A stretch of DNA of 64,000 nucleotides, from positions 62,001 to 126,000 of the forward strand of contig CAJOEX010000005.1 of NCBI GenBank assembly GCA_905233415.1. The letters are read 5' to 3'. Below are positions 53,397 to 61,467 of this stretch, one piece after another. The position numbers and the translations under genes were made by a program. Every line of letters begins with the position of its first letter. The first letter of the stretch is position 1. A model generated the notes under the pieces. That model searched no databases, was not told where the DNA came from, and saw only the letters and a list, made by a program, of their open reading frames with translations. Origin of the DNA: Paludibacteraceae bacterium. GTDB lineage: Bacteria > Bacteroidota > Bacteroidia > Bacteroidales > Paludibacteraceae.

Positions 53397-54029
53397 ATGA
53401 AAATAGCAATTATCGGTTACGGAAAAATGGGGCATATGATCGAACGTATCGCGCAGAAACGCGGTCATGAAATCGTATGTATCATAGACCTTGACATGCA
53501 CAAAGGCAACCTCTCTGATGCAGATGTCGCCATTGAGTTTTCAACCCCCGCCACAGCGGAAGCGAATGTGCGGATGTGCTGGGCAGCAGGTCTGCCCGTA
53601 GTTTGCGGCACAACCGGTTGGAAAGCGGAACTGCTCATGTGCGAGCAAAACACACCCGGGCTGGTATGGAAGAGCAATTTCTCGGAAGGCGTGCAAATGG
53701 TGATGGATTTTGTGGGGTTGGCGGCACGGGAGATATACCTGAAACAGCTGGACTACAAGGCTTCGATATCCGAGACGCACCATATCCACAAACTGGATGC
53801 GCCGAGCGGCACCGCCAAAACCATGGCGGAGGAGTTTGCACGCATCGCCCATATCGCACCGACGGACGTTCCGATTGAAAGCATCCGTGAAGGCGAAGTG
53901 CCGGGCATACACACAATGACACTGGATAGCGACGAGGATACTATCATCATCACACATATCGCCAAAGGACGCGAAGGATTTGCGTTAGGAGCGGTTTTGG
54001 CTGCAGAAGAGTTAATACGACAAGAGTGA
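53397..54029 (+). CDS. dapB: 4-hydroxy-tetrahydrodipicolinate reductase, short form
   Basis: 210 residues, shorter than the usual 240-270. Seen: MKIAIIGYGKMGHMIERIA (NAD(P) fold), IEFSTPATA, PVVCGTTGW, KSNFSEGVQM, the catalytic SETHHIHKLDAPSGTA, and REGEVPGIHTMTL. The C-terminus stops soon after GFALGAVLAAEEL, without the usual last 20-30 residues. It catalyses the second step of lysine/diaminopimelate synthesis. All active-site residues are present, so activity is likely. The 11-bp array at 54041 follows. Confidence 0.95.
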   Translation: MKIAIIGYGKMGHMIERIAQKRGHEIVCIIDLDMHKGNLSDADVAIEFSTPATAEANVRMCWAAGLPVVCGTTGWKAELLMCEQNTPGLVWKSNFSEGVQMVMDFVGLAAREIYLKQLDYKASISETHHIHKLDAPSGTAKTMAEEFARIAHIAPTDVPIESIREGEVPGIHTMTLDSDEDTIIITHIAKGREGFALGAVLAAEELIRQE

Positions 54030-54040
54030 AACAAGCCGCT

Positions 54041-54095
54041 AACGTATCGGTAACGTATCTGTAACGTATCTGTAACGTATCGGAAACCTCCCGGT
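54041..54095. repeat. 11-bp tandem array, 5 units (AACGTATCGGT type)
   Basis: AACGTATCGGT, AACGTATCTGT, AACGTATCTGT, AACGTATCGGA, AACCTCCCGGT, between dapB and lepB. Confidence 0.95.
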
Positions 54096-54133
54096 AACAC
54101 CAAACAATAGAATATATAAAATTCAGGAAATAA

Positions 54134-55519
54134 ATGAATCTTAAAGAACGAATAGCAAAAGTACCCCGCAAGGGATGGATAGCCGCGGGAATTTGGTGCA
54201 CGTTGTATATCGCGTTTGTGATATGGTTGGCATGGGATGATGCCAAATCGTTAGGCTGGCTGGTATTACTGCCGCTTATTGCCGACGTATTTACGACTAA
54301 ATACATCAACTGGTCATGGTGGAAGAAATACAAACCCGCCGCCAAAGGTGAACCGGAAAACCCACATGCCAAACCGGGACTTTATACACTATGTTCATGG
54401 ATAGACGCCATCGTTTTTGCATTGGTGGCAGTATATTTCATTAACCTGTACATGTTCCAGAACTACCAGATTCCGAGTTCGTCGTTGGAGAAAAGCCTGC
54501 GGGTCGGAGATTTTCTGTTCGTAAGCAAAATGAGTTACGGCGCCCGCGTGCCGAATACACCGCTTTCAATGCCGCTGATGCAGCATACTTGGCCGGAATG
54601 GCTGGGTGGCGGCAAGAGTTATATCGACAAGCCCCATTGGGACTACAAACGTCTGCGCGGTTGGGCAAAACCCGAAAAAGGCGATATCGTGGTATTCAAC
54701 TTCCCTGCAGGTGACACCGTTTGCCTGAAGATGCAGAATCCTGATTATTACACATTGTGCCACTACTACGGCAAACAAGCGGTTACCCACCGGAAAGATG
54801 TATTCGGCGACATCGTTGTGCGTCCTGTTGACAGACGCGAAAATTACGTCAAGCGCTGTGTCGGCGAACCCGGGGACAGTTTGAAAGTCATCAACAATAT
54901 TGTCTTCACCAGATCCGGTGAAACAGCCGGCTGGCAGGAAGAACCTACCCGCGAAGGCGTGCAGTTGAATTATATTGTCCGCACGGACGGACATTTGCTG
55001 ACAAAGAGTTATCTTGACAAAATCGGAATCTCGCACGATGACCAGCATCAGATTGAGCCCGGATTATATCATTTCCCGTTGACGGAAGCGATGAAGGCAG
55101 AGTTGGCGAAGAATCCGCACGTTACAGGCATTGACGTTGAGCCGGAAACAGCAGGAGGAGCCGTTTATCCGTTGGGACAAACAGACTGGACACGCGACAA
55201 CTACGGACCTATTTATATTCCGCGTAAGGGCGACAAACTCCTTATCACAGTAGATAACTACCCTATTTACCGCCGAATTGCGGAAGCCTACGAGTTCAAA
55301 TCTATGCGGATTGGTGAGGAGTACGAGTTTGCGATGGATTATTACTGGATGCAAGGTGACAACCGCCACAACAGTGCGGACAGCCGCTACTGGGGTTTCG
55401 TGCCGGAAGACCACATCGTCGGACGGCCGGTGTTCATCTGGTTGAGCATCGAGAAGGACAAGCCATGGTTTAAAGGACATATACGTTGGAACCGCCTCGG
55501 CAAAGGCGCAAGCAATTGA
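54134..55519 (+). CDS. lepB: Signal peptidase I, large Bacteroidetes form
   Basis: 461 residues, S26 family. Three N-terminal membrane helices, the last leading into YQIPSSSLEKSLRVGDF, which holds the catalytic serine, and NYVKRCVGEPGDSLKV with the catalytic lysine; YWMQGDNRHNSADSRYWGFV is the C-terminal conserved box. It removes signal peptides from the many exported proteins encoded nearby. The long insert between boxes is usual for the phylum. The stop is inside the first unit of the 55514-55582 repeat. Confidence 0.95.
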   Translation: MNLKERIAKVPRKGWIAAGIWCTLYIAFVIWLAWDDAKSLGWLVLLPLIADVFTTKYINWSWWKKYKPAAKGEPENPHAKPGLYTLCSWIDAIVFALVAVYFINLYMFQNYQIPSSSLEKSLRVGDFLFVSKMSYGARVPNTPLSMPLMQHTWPEWLGGGKSYIDKPHWDYKRLRGWAKPEKGDIVVFNFPAGDTVCLKMQNPDYYTLCHYYGKQAVTHRKDVFGDIVVRPVDRRENYVKRCVGEPGDSLKVINNIVFTRSGETAGWQEEPTREGVQLNYIVRTDGHLLTKSYLDKIGISHDDQHQIEPGLYHFPLTEAMKAELAKNPHVTGIDVEPETAGGAVYPLGQTDWTRDNYGPIYIPRKGDKLLITVDNYPIYRRIAEAYEFKSMRIGEEYEFAMDYYWMQGDNRHNSADSRYWGFVPEDHIVGRPVFIWLSIEKDKPWFKGHIRWNRLGKGASN

Positions 55520-55582
55520 AATTTGAAGATTGGAAGATTGGAAGATTTGAAAATTTGAAGATTGGAAGATTTGAAGATTTTG
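55514..55582. repeat. 7/8-bp array (GAAGATTT/GGAAGATT type) joining lepB and the WbqC-like gene
   Basis: About nine units of AATTTGA, AGATTGG, AAGATTTG type. It contains the lepB stop and runs into the first codons of the next gene. Confidence 0.9.
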
Positions 55583-56086
55583 CCGACGGCATATTTGGGA
55601 CCGAAGTCGTATTTTGAGGCGCTGATGAGCGAAGAATACGAGATTGAGCAGATGGAAACATTTGAGAAGCAGACTTTCCGCAACAGATGTCTCATCCGCG
55701 ACCCGAAAGGAGAAACCATACGGCTGACAGTGCCAGTCGGCAAAGTGGAACACAAACAACTGACACGCGACATACAAATCAGTTATCAGTCACGGTGGCA
55801 ACACCAACATTGGATTGCGATTGAAAGTGCCTACCGCCACAAACCGTACTTTATTTACTTTGCAGACTATTTGCGGTCGTATTATGAGAAGCAAATCAAG
55901 TGGTTGCTGGACCTAAATGACGGACTAAACGAAACGATTATAGCGCTGCTGGAAAAAAGAGCTCCACGTCTCGGAAGCGTCTCGAAAGCGTCTCGAACGA
56001 ATGACTGGAGCGGGCAGACATGGACAGACCGCCATCCGTGGCAGACGGAGATAAGTATTTTAGATACATTATTTGATGAATATTAA
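55571..56086 (+). CDS. WbqC-like family protein, start codon and C-terminal part touched by repeats
   Basis: About 171 residues of the WbqC-like family, found near envelope and polysaccharide genes with no proven reaction. Motifs: ILPTAYLGPKSYFEAL, YEKQTFRNR-like FEKQTFRNRCLI, ISYQSRWQHQHWIAIESAYR, TPYF-like KPYFIYFADYL. No ATG is available: starts are TTG at 55571 (used), 55562 or 55580, all in the repeat array. Near the end, RLGSVSKASRT is encoded by three 11-bp units (55967-55999) in frame. Overlaps ilvE by 11 bp. Confidence 0.82.
   Translation: MKILPTAYLGPKSYFEALMSEEYEIEQMETFEKQTFRNRCLIRDPKGETIRLTVPVGKVEHKQLTRDIQISYQSRWQHQHWIAIESAYRHKPYFIYFADYLRSYYEKQIKWLLDLNDGLNETIIALLEKRAPRLGSVSKASRTNDWSGQTWTDRHPWQTEISILDTLFDEY
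55967..55999 (+). repeat. 11-bp tandem array inside the WbqC-like gene, 3 units
   Basis: CGTCTCGGAAG, CGTCTCGAAAG, CGTCTCGAACG: 33 bp, exactly 11 codons, so the frame is kept. Same core (GTCTCGG) as the intergenic units at 28895-28927. Confidence 0.92.
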
Positions 56087-57086
56087 CTGGGGCACATTAG
56101 GTTTTCATTACACCGAGCCGGAATATATTGTCCGTGCGGCATGTCATCAGGGCGTTTGGGAAGAACCTTACGCAACTACTGACAAATACCTGCATCTGCA
56201 TGTGTCTGCAACTTGCTTGCAATATGGGCAGGAAGCATTCGAAGGGCTGAAAGCATTTCGCGGCATAGACGGCAAGATTCGAATCTTCCGCTGGCAGGAA
56301 AACGCCAAACGCATGGCGCGAAGTGCGGAAGCGTTGTACATGACACCCGTGCCGGAAGACATCTTCGGCAGAGCCATCCGGCTTGCATTGACAAAGAATA
56401 TTGATCTTGTTCCTCCCTACGGCACAGGTGCAACTCTGTACTTCCGACCGCTGCTGATTGGTACGACTCCGCGTTTGGGCGTCGGTCCTGGAAAAGACTT
56501 TGAGTTCGTGGTTATTCCTTCGCCGATTGGTCCGTATTATCCGGGCACTTTCCACTGTACCACGTTCATCGTCAATCGTCATGTGGACCGTGCTGCACCC
56601 TTCGGGACAGGACCGTTTAAGGTCGGCGGCAACTATGCCTCATCCTTCCGCGCAACGGAAGCGGCACATGCAATGGGATTCGACTGTATCTTCCTGGATG
56701 CGCGGTTCCACCGGTATATTGATGAATGTAGTGCTGCAAACTTTATCGGCATCAAAGGTAATGAATACCTTACCCCGCGAAGTAATGCTATTTTGCCGAG
56801 TATCACCAACGACAGTCTGATGACCTTGGCGCGTGAACAAGGGTTGAAAGTTACCCGCCGTCATATCCGTTTGGAGGAATTGGCAGACATGTCCGAAGCC
56901 GCAGCCTGCGGGACTGCTGCCGTGATTTCGCCGATAGATAAAGTACTCGACCCTGACAAAGGAAAGACATATAATTTTAATTCCGAACCCGGACCTGTCC
57001 TGACTAAGCTTTACCGTGCTTTGCAGGATATTCAGTTCGGAAGGACGGAAGACAAACGCCACTGGTGCGAGGTAATTGACAATTGA
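56076..57086 (+). CDS. ilvE: Branched-chain amino acid aminotransferase
   Basis: 336 residues, fold type IV PLP enzyme. Motifs: YGQEAFEGLKAFRG, RWQENAKRMARSAEALYM, the PLP-lysine segment FKVGGNYASS, DECSAANFIGIKG, and ACGTAAVISPI. It makes leucine, isoleucine and valine from their keto acids with glutamate. Start ATG at 56076. The last codons (EVIDN) and the TGA stop are read from the heptad array at 57074-57101, so the natural C-terminus has been replaced or extended slightly. Confidence 0.96.
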   Translation: MNINWGTLGFHYTEPEYIVRAACHQGVWEEPYATTDKYLHLHVSATCLQYGQEAFEGLKAFRGIDGKIRIFRWQENAKRMARSAEALYMTPVPEDIFGRAIRLALTKNIDLVPPYGTGATLYFRPLLIGTTPRLGVGPGKDFEFVVIPSPIGPYYPGTFHCTTFIVNRHVDRAAPFGTGPFKVGGNYASSFRATEAAHAMGFDCIFLDARFHRYIDECSAANFIGIKGNEYLTPRSNAILPSITNDSLMTLAREQGLKVTRRHIRLEELADMSEAAACGTAAVISPIDKVLDPDKGKTYNFNSEPGPVLTKLYRALQDIQFGRTEDKRHWCEVIDN

Positions 57087-57101
57087 TAATTGATAATTGA
57101 T
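57074..57101. repeat. Heptad array, 4 units, containing the ilvE stop
   Basis: AATTGAC, AATTGAT, AATTGAT, AATTGAT, then ATTTT and the ATG of the transporter; nearly the same context as the array before the four-helix gene at 12482. Confidence 0.93.
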
Positions 57102-57106
57102 ATTTT

Positions 57107-58681
57107 ATGTTTAAGAATCATCCTAAAGGATTAATTCCTGCCGCTCTTGCCAATATGGGCGAGCGCTTCGGCTACTACATCATGAACGCAGTGCTACTGC
57201 TGTTCTTAGTTTCCAAATTCGGTCTGCCTGATGGCGTTGCCGGTATTATCTATTCCGTATTTTACTTCGGCATTTACGTACTGAGTCTGGTGGGCGGTAT
57301 TATTGCAGACAAGACACAGAACTACAACAAGACTATTCAATGGGGTCTAATCATTATGTCCATAGGCTATGTCTTCCTTGCTTTGCCGCTGTTCTCTCCG
57401 AACCTGACCGGAGGTAGTGAGTGGTGGACGATTTTGATTTTCACATGCTTTGCCTTACTGCTAATTGCGTTTGGTAACGGTTTATTCAAGGGCAACCTGC
57501 AAGCTATCGTCGGTAAGATGTACGACGAGTTTGAAGCAGAGGCCGCCAAAGAAGGTCCTGCGACGCTCAAAGAGGCGCAGGAGAAGCGCGATGCCGGTTT
57601 CCAAATATTTTACGTATTCATCAACATCGGCGGTCTGGTGGCTCCGTTCGTAGCTCCGCTATTGCGCCAGTGGTGGCTGAACAAACATCATCTGGTATAC
57701 AACTCCGATATGGCTTCACTGGCTCACCAATTCATCACAGACGGCCAGCTGACGCAGAAGTTCGAAGAGACACTAACAGCCTCTATGCAGGCGACATATA
57801 ACTTTGTGGACCACCTGTCTTTCTGTCAGGATTATATCACCGTTTTCAACCAAGGCATTCACTATTCGTTCTTTGCGTCGGTAGCAGCAATGTTGATTTC
57901 ACTCATTATCTTCCTTGCCACAAAGCATATGTTCCCGCAGCCGGCGAAGAAAGAGGCATCAGCTGTGGTTAACTATACTGCCGAAGAGAAACAGGCGATG
58001 GCAAAAGAGATCAAACAACGCATGGCAGCCTTGTTTGCCGTGCTTGGCATAGCTATTTTCTTCTGGCTCTCCTTCCACCAAAACGGTCAATCGCTTTCCG
58101 TCTTTGCGCGCGACTTCATACGCACGGATAGTATTGCTCCTGAGATTTGGCAAGCACTCAATCCATTCTTTGTGATTGTACTTACTCCGCTGGTAATGTG
58201 GTTGTTCGGCGCTCTGGCACGCAAAGGCAAAGCAATCTCCACGCCGCGCAAGATTGCACTGGGAATGGCAATTGCAGGTTGCGCTTATCTGTTCCTGATG
58301 ATTGTGTCGATGGAGAACGGTTATCCTTCCGGAACGGACTTCCGCGCAATGAATACCGAGGAACTGGCGGTAGCAGGTTTGGCGAAAGAAGGACCGTGGG
58401 TACTGCTTGTGACCTATTTCTTCCTGACGGTGGCAGAATTGTTTATCTCGCCGCTCGGTCTATCGTTTGTATCCAAAGTGGCTCCGCGGCACATGGTTGG
58501 TTTGTGCCAAGGCTTGTGGCTCGGTGCAACGGCCATCGGTAACCTCTTTATCTGGGTGGGTCCGGTGATGTATAACGCTTGGCCGATTCAATATTGCTGG
58601 GCTGTATTCTTCGGCATTTGTCTCATCTCGATGAGTGTGATGCTTGGTATGGTTAAGTGGCTCGAGAAAGTAGCCTGCTAA
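57107..58681 (+). CDS. POT-family proton-dependent peptide transporter
   Basis: 524 residues and about 12-14 membrane helices. Family signatures: LANMGERFGYYIMNAVLLLF (E-x-x-E/R-F-Y region), VGGIIADKTQNYNKTI, GNGLFKGNLQAIVGKMYD, FYVFINIGGLVAPFVAP, and the C-terminal SPLGLSFVSKVAPRHMVGLC. It imports di- and tripeptides with protons. Complete. Translation starts 6 bp after a heptad array. Confidence 0.94.
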   Translation: MFKNHPKGLIPAALANMGERFGYYIMNAVLLLFLVSKFGLPDGVAGIIYSVFYFGIYVLSLVGGIIADKTQNYNKTIQWGLIIMSIGYVFLALPLFSPNLTGGSEWWTILIFTCFALLLIAFGNGLFKGNLQAIVGKMYDEFEAEAAKEGPATLKEAQEKRDAGFQIFYVFINIGGLVAPFVAPLLRQWWLNKHHLVYNSDMASLAHQFITDGQLTQKFEETLTASMQATYNFVDHLSFCQDYITVFNQGIHYSFFASVAAMLISLIIFLATKHMFPQPAKKEASAVVNYTAEEKQAMAKEIKQRMAALFAVLGIAIFFWLSFHQNGQSLSVFARDFIRTDSIAPEIWQALNPFFVIVLTPLVMWLFGALARKGKAISTPRKIALGMAIAGCAYLFLMIVSMENGYPSGTDFRAMNTEELAVAGLAKEGPWVLLVTYFFLTVAELFISPLGLSFVSKVAPRHMVGLCQGLWLGATAIGNLFIWVGPVMYNAWPIQYCWAVFFGICLISMSVMLGMVKWLEKVAC

Positions 58682-58692
58682 AAGTGACAATT

Positions 58693-59298
58693 ATGAAAGA
58701 GAATTTATTGCAAATCGCCGAATATATTGAGGCGTTAGAGAACCGCCTTGCCCAAGTAGAGGCAAACCTTGGTGAAAAAGACACCAAGATTGCCGAATTG
58801 GAGCAGCGCATTGTTGAGTTGGAAGCGCGTCCTATCTTAGAACCCGAAATCGAAATGGACTGGATAGAGGAAGAGCCGGAAATCCCCGAAGAACCCAAAG
58901 AACAAGAGAAACCGGAAATCAAGGAAGAACCAAAGGCTCCTGAAAAACCGGCTGTTCCGAAAAAGCCGGAGATTCCGCAAACTCCCAAGCAACCGGAAGC
59001 GCCCAAACAGCCGGAAGTACCCAAGCAACCGGAAGCGCCCGCGAAGCCGGCTCCTGCAGCATCCGTCGGCTCTCCCGTAGCGGATTTGCGGCAGGCGATT
59101 TCACTTGGAGACAGGTTCCTTTTCCAACGCGAATTGTTCGCCCAAAATGGCGAACTGATGCAGAAAACCATTGAAGCGCTCAACAACCAGCCTAATCTCG
59201 ATTATGCTGTCGCATATATCGACAAGCATTTCGACTGGGACAAGGAGAGTTCCACTTATGGTTTGTTCCTTAATGCCCTACACCGCCGCTTCGGTTAA
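58693..59298 (+). CDS. Coiled-coil protein with Pro-rich linker, conserved Bacteroidales type
   Basis: About 201 residues in three parts: an N-terminal coiled coil (LLQIAEYIEALENRLAQVEA, about 1-50), a Pro/Glu/Lys linker of PKQPEAP-type repeats (about 60-130), and a C-terminal helical domain (LRQAISLGDRFLFQRELFA to LFLNALHRRF) that I know at the C-terminus of several Bacteroidetes proteins of unknown role. No signal peptide. ATG at 58693, 12 bp after the transporter stop. Confidence 0.78.
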   Translation: MKENLLQIAEYIEALENRLAQVEANLGEKDTKIAELEQRIVELEARPILEPEIEMDWIEEEPEIPEEPKEQEKPEIKEEPKAPEKPAVPKKPEIPQTPKQPEAPKQPEVPKQPEAPAKPAPAASVGSPVADLRQAISLGDRFLFQRELFAQNGELMQKTIEALNNQPNLDYAVAYIDKHFDWDKESSTYGLFLNALHRRFG

Positions 59299-59304
59299 AC
59301 AAAT

Positions 59305-59339
59305 CCAAAATCGCCAAATCGTAAATCGTCAAATCGTAA
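59305..59339. repeat. 7/8-bp array (AAATCGT/AAATCGCC type) before rsmI
   Basis: Five units ending immediately at the rsmI ATG (59340). Reverse complement of the 7906-7969 family. Confidence 0.88.
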
Positions 59340-60008
59340 ATGTTATTTGTTGTTCCCACACCGGTCGGAAACCTTGAAGACATCACACTTCGGGCGTTGC
59401 GCATCCTCAAAGAGGTTGAACTAATCCTTGCTGAGGACACCCGTACTTCGTCCATTTTGCTCAAGCATTACGACATCCATACGCCGCTAAAGTCGCACCA
59501 CAAGTTCAATGAACACGAAACCAGCGACCGTCTCGCCGAACAGATTGCGGCCGGTTTGAACGTGGCGCTCATCAGCGATGCAGGCACACCGGGCATCTCA
59601 GACCCGGGTTTTATGCTTGTTCGGGCATGTGTGGAGAAGGGGGCGGAAGTACAATGCCTGCCCGGAGCAACAGCATTTGTACCGGCATTAGTCGATAGCG
59701 GATTACCCTGCGACCGTTTTTACTTCGAAGGCTTCCTGCCACAAAAGAAAGGGAGACAGACCCGCCTAATCAAACTTGCGGAACAAGAGCATACAATGAT
59801 TATCTACGAGTCGCCCTTCCGCCTGCAAAAGACATTAGAGCAACTGGCGGAATTCCTCGGCGAAAACCGTCAGGCGTCTGTCAGCCGTGAAATTTCAAAG
59901 AAGTTCGAGGATACGCAGCGCGGCACACTTGCCGAACTCATTGCGCATTTCAAGGAACATCCCGCCAAAGGCGAGATTGTAATTATAGTAGATGGCAAAC
60001 ACGACTAA
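59340..60008 (+). CDS. rsmI: 16S rRNA (cytidine-1402-2'-O)-methyltransferase
   Basis: 222 residues, tetrapyrrole-methylase-like fold. Motifs: LFVVPTPVGNLEDITLRAL, LAEDTRTSSILLKHYDI, ISDAGTPGISDPGF, PGATAFVPALV-type loop, and YESPFRLQKTLEQL. It methylates C1402 in the ribosomal decoding centre. The ATG touches the preceding repeat array. The 3' end is followed after 1 bp by the flippase ATG. Confidence 0.96.
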   Translation: MLFVVPTPVGNLEDITLRALRILKEVELILAEDTRTSSILLKHYDIHTPLKSHHKFNEHETSDRLAEQIAAGLNVALISDAGTPGISDPGFMLVRACVEKGAEVQCLPGATAFVPALVDSGLPCDRFYFEGFLPQKKGRQTRLIKLAEQEHTMIIYESPFRLQKTLEQLAEFLGENRQASVSREISKKFEDTQRGTLAELIAHFKEHPAKGEIVIIVDGKHD

Positions 60009-60009
60009 T

Positions 60010-61467
60010 ATGAAATCTTTGGCGAAAGACACCGCCATTTACGGTCTTTCGTCTATTGTCGGCAAGTTCCTTAATTACTTGCTTGTGCCACTCTATACCT
60101 ACGTATTGGCGCGCACGGCCGATTATGGAATTGTCACCAACCTTTATGCATGGACAGCGCTGCTGCTTGTCCTTCTCACCTATGGCATGGAGACGGGATT
60201 CTTCCGCTATGCCAACCGCGAAGATTATAATCCCAAACAGGTTTACCGTACAGCATTCATATCGCTTTTGACCACCAGCACACTCTTTGCAGTGCTGTGT
60301 GTGCTTTTCCGACAGCCGATAGCAAACGGCCTGCATTACCCTGACCATCCTGAGTTCATTGCCATGATGGCGATAACGGTTGCTATGGATGCATTTGCCT
60401 GTATTCCGTTTGCCTATTTGCGCTATCAGAAACGACCGTGGGTCTTTGCGGCACTCAAACTGCTGTTTGTTGTTCTCAATATTGCTTTCAACCTGCTATT
60501 CCTTGTCGTATTGGGCAAGAACGACGTGGTTTATGTATTCGTCAGCAACATTCTTGCCACCACGATACAGACACTATGCCTATTGCCGTTCTGTCTGCCA
60601 AAAGGCGCACGGTTCTCGTTCCCTGTCCTCAAGGACATGCTTCGCTACTCGCTGCCACTGCTTGTGTTAGGCGTCGCAGGCATCATGAACCAGACGCTTG
60701 ACCGAATTCTCTTCCCTTATCTTTATCCATACGAAGATGCGGAAGCGCAACTCGGCATCTATGGTGCTTGTTTCAAGGTGGCGATGGTGATGATGATGTT
60801 TACCCAGGCGTTCCGCTATGCTTACGAGCCGTTTGTCTTCGCCAAGCACAAAGACCGCCAATCTGTGGAAGCGTACGCCGATGCCATGAAGTATTATATC
60901 ATCTTCTCCTTTATGATTATGATGATTGTTATCTTCTACCTGGACATCTTCCGTTATATTATCGCCGACAACTATTGGGAAGGATTAAAGATTGTGCCGG
61001 TCGTGCTCTGGACCTATATTTTCCAGGGAATATACTTTAACCTCTCGTTCTGGTACAAACTGACGGACGAAACAAAATGGGGAGCCTGGTTCTCGCTTAC
61101 CGGTCTCGCTATAACGCTTGTCCTACAAATCGTCGGCGTGCCCCGTATTGGTTACTTGGCGTCGTGCGGCAGCAGCCTCGTCTGCTACTTCTGCATTATG
61201 CTTTTGTCCTATTTTATCGGTCAAAAGAAAGCACCCGTGCCCTACGACCTCAAGCGTATTGGAACCTATGCCCTGCTGACGGTCGGGCTTCTCATTGTGT
61301 ACTACTTCTGCCGTTGGTATTTGACAAGATGTCAATTATCAATTGTCAATTATCAACTGTTGACAATGGGCATTGGTACCGTTCTACTGCTCGTTTATTG
61401 TGGAATATTCATAAAATTTGACTTCAATGTTTTCAGGTATCGTCGAGGCGTTAGCGCCAATAGTTAA
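60010..61467 (+). CDS. Polysaccharide/oligosaccharide flippase (MATE-like, MVF/PST type), with heptad insertion
   Basis: About 485 residues with 14 membrane helices (SLAKDTAIYGLSSIVGKFLN at the start, ARTADYGIVTNLYAWTALLL next), typical of Wzx-like flippases in the phylum. It probably flips lipid-linked glycans. Before the last helix, residues about 438-450 (CQLSIVNYQLLT) are encoded by heptads at 61331-61365 in frame. ATG at 60010 is preferred over 59992, which overlaps rsmI. The 3' end overlaps ribE by 41 bp. Confidence 0.88.
   Translation: MKSLAKDTAIYGLSSIVGKFLNYLLVPLYTYVLARTADYGIVTNLYAWTALLLVLLTYGMETGFFRYANREDYNPKQVYRTAFISLLTTSTLFAVLCVLFRQPIANGLHYPDHPEFIAMMAITVAMDAFACIPFAYLRYQKRPWVFAALKLLFVVLNIAFNLLFLVVLGKNDVVYVFVSNILATTIQTLCLLPFCLPKGARFSFPVLKDMLRYSLPLLVLGVAGIMNQTLDRILFPYLYPYEDAEAQLGIYGACFKVAMVMMMFTQAFRYAYEPFVFAKHKDRQSVEAYADAMKYYIIFSFMIMMIVIFYLDIFRYIIADNYWEGLKIVPVVLWTYIFQGIYFNLSFWYKLTDETKWGAWFSLTGLAITLVLQIVGVPRIGYLASCGSSLVCYFCIMLLSYFIGQKKAPVPYDLKRIGTYALLTVGLLIVYYFCRWYLTRCQLSIVNYQLLTMGIGTVLLLVYCGIFIKFDFNVFRYRRGVSANS
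61331..61365 (+). repeat. Heptad array inside the flippase gene
   Basis: GTCAATT, ATCAATT, GTCAATT, ATCAACT and GTTGACA, in frame. The first four are the units of 12488-12515 in shifted order. Confidence 0.93.

Noticed and set aside
58930-59050. PKQPEAP repeats in the coiled-coil protein as another array insertion
   Set aside because: The period follows codons of an ordinary Pro-rich linker and the units do not match any intergenic array family.
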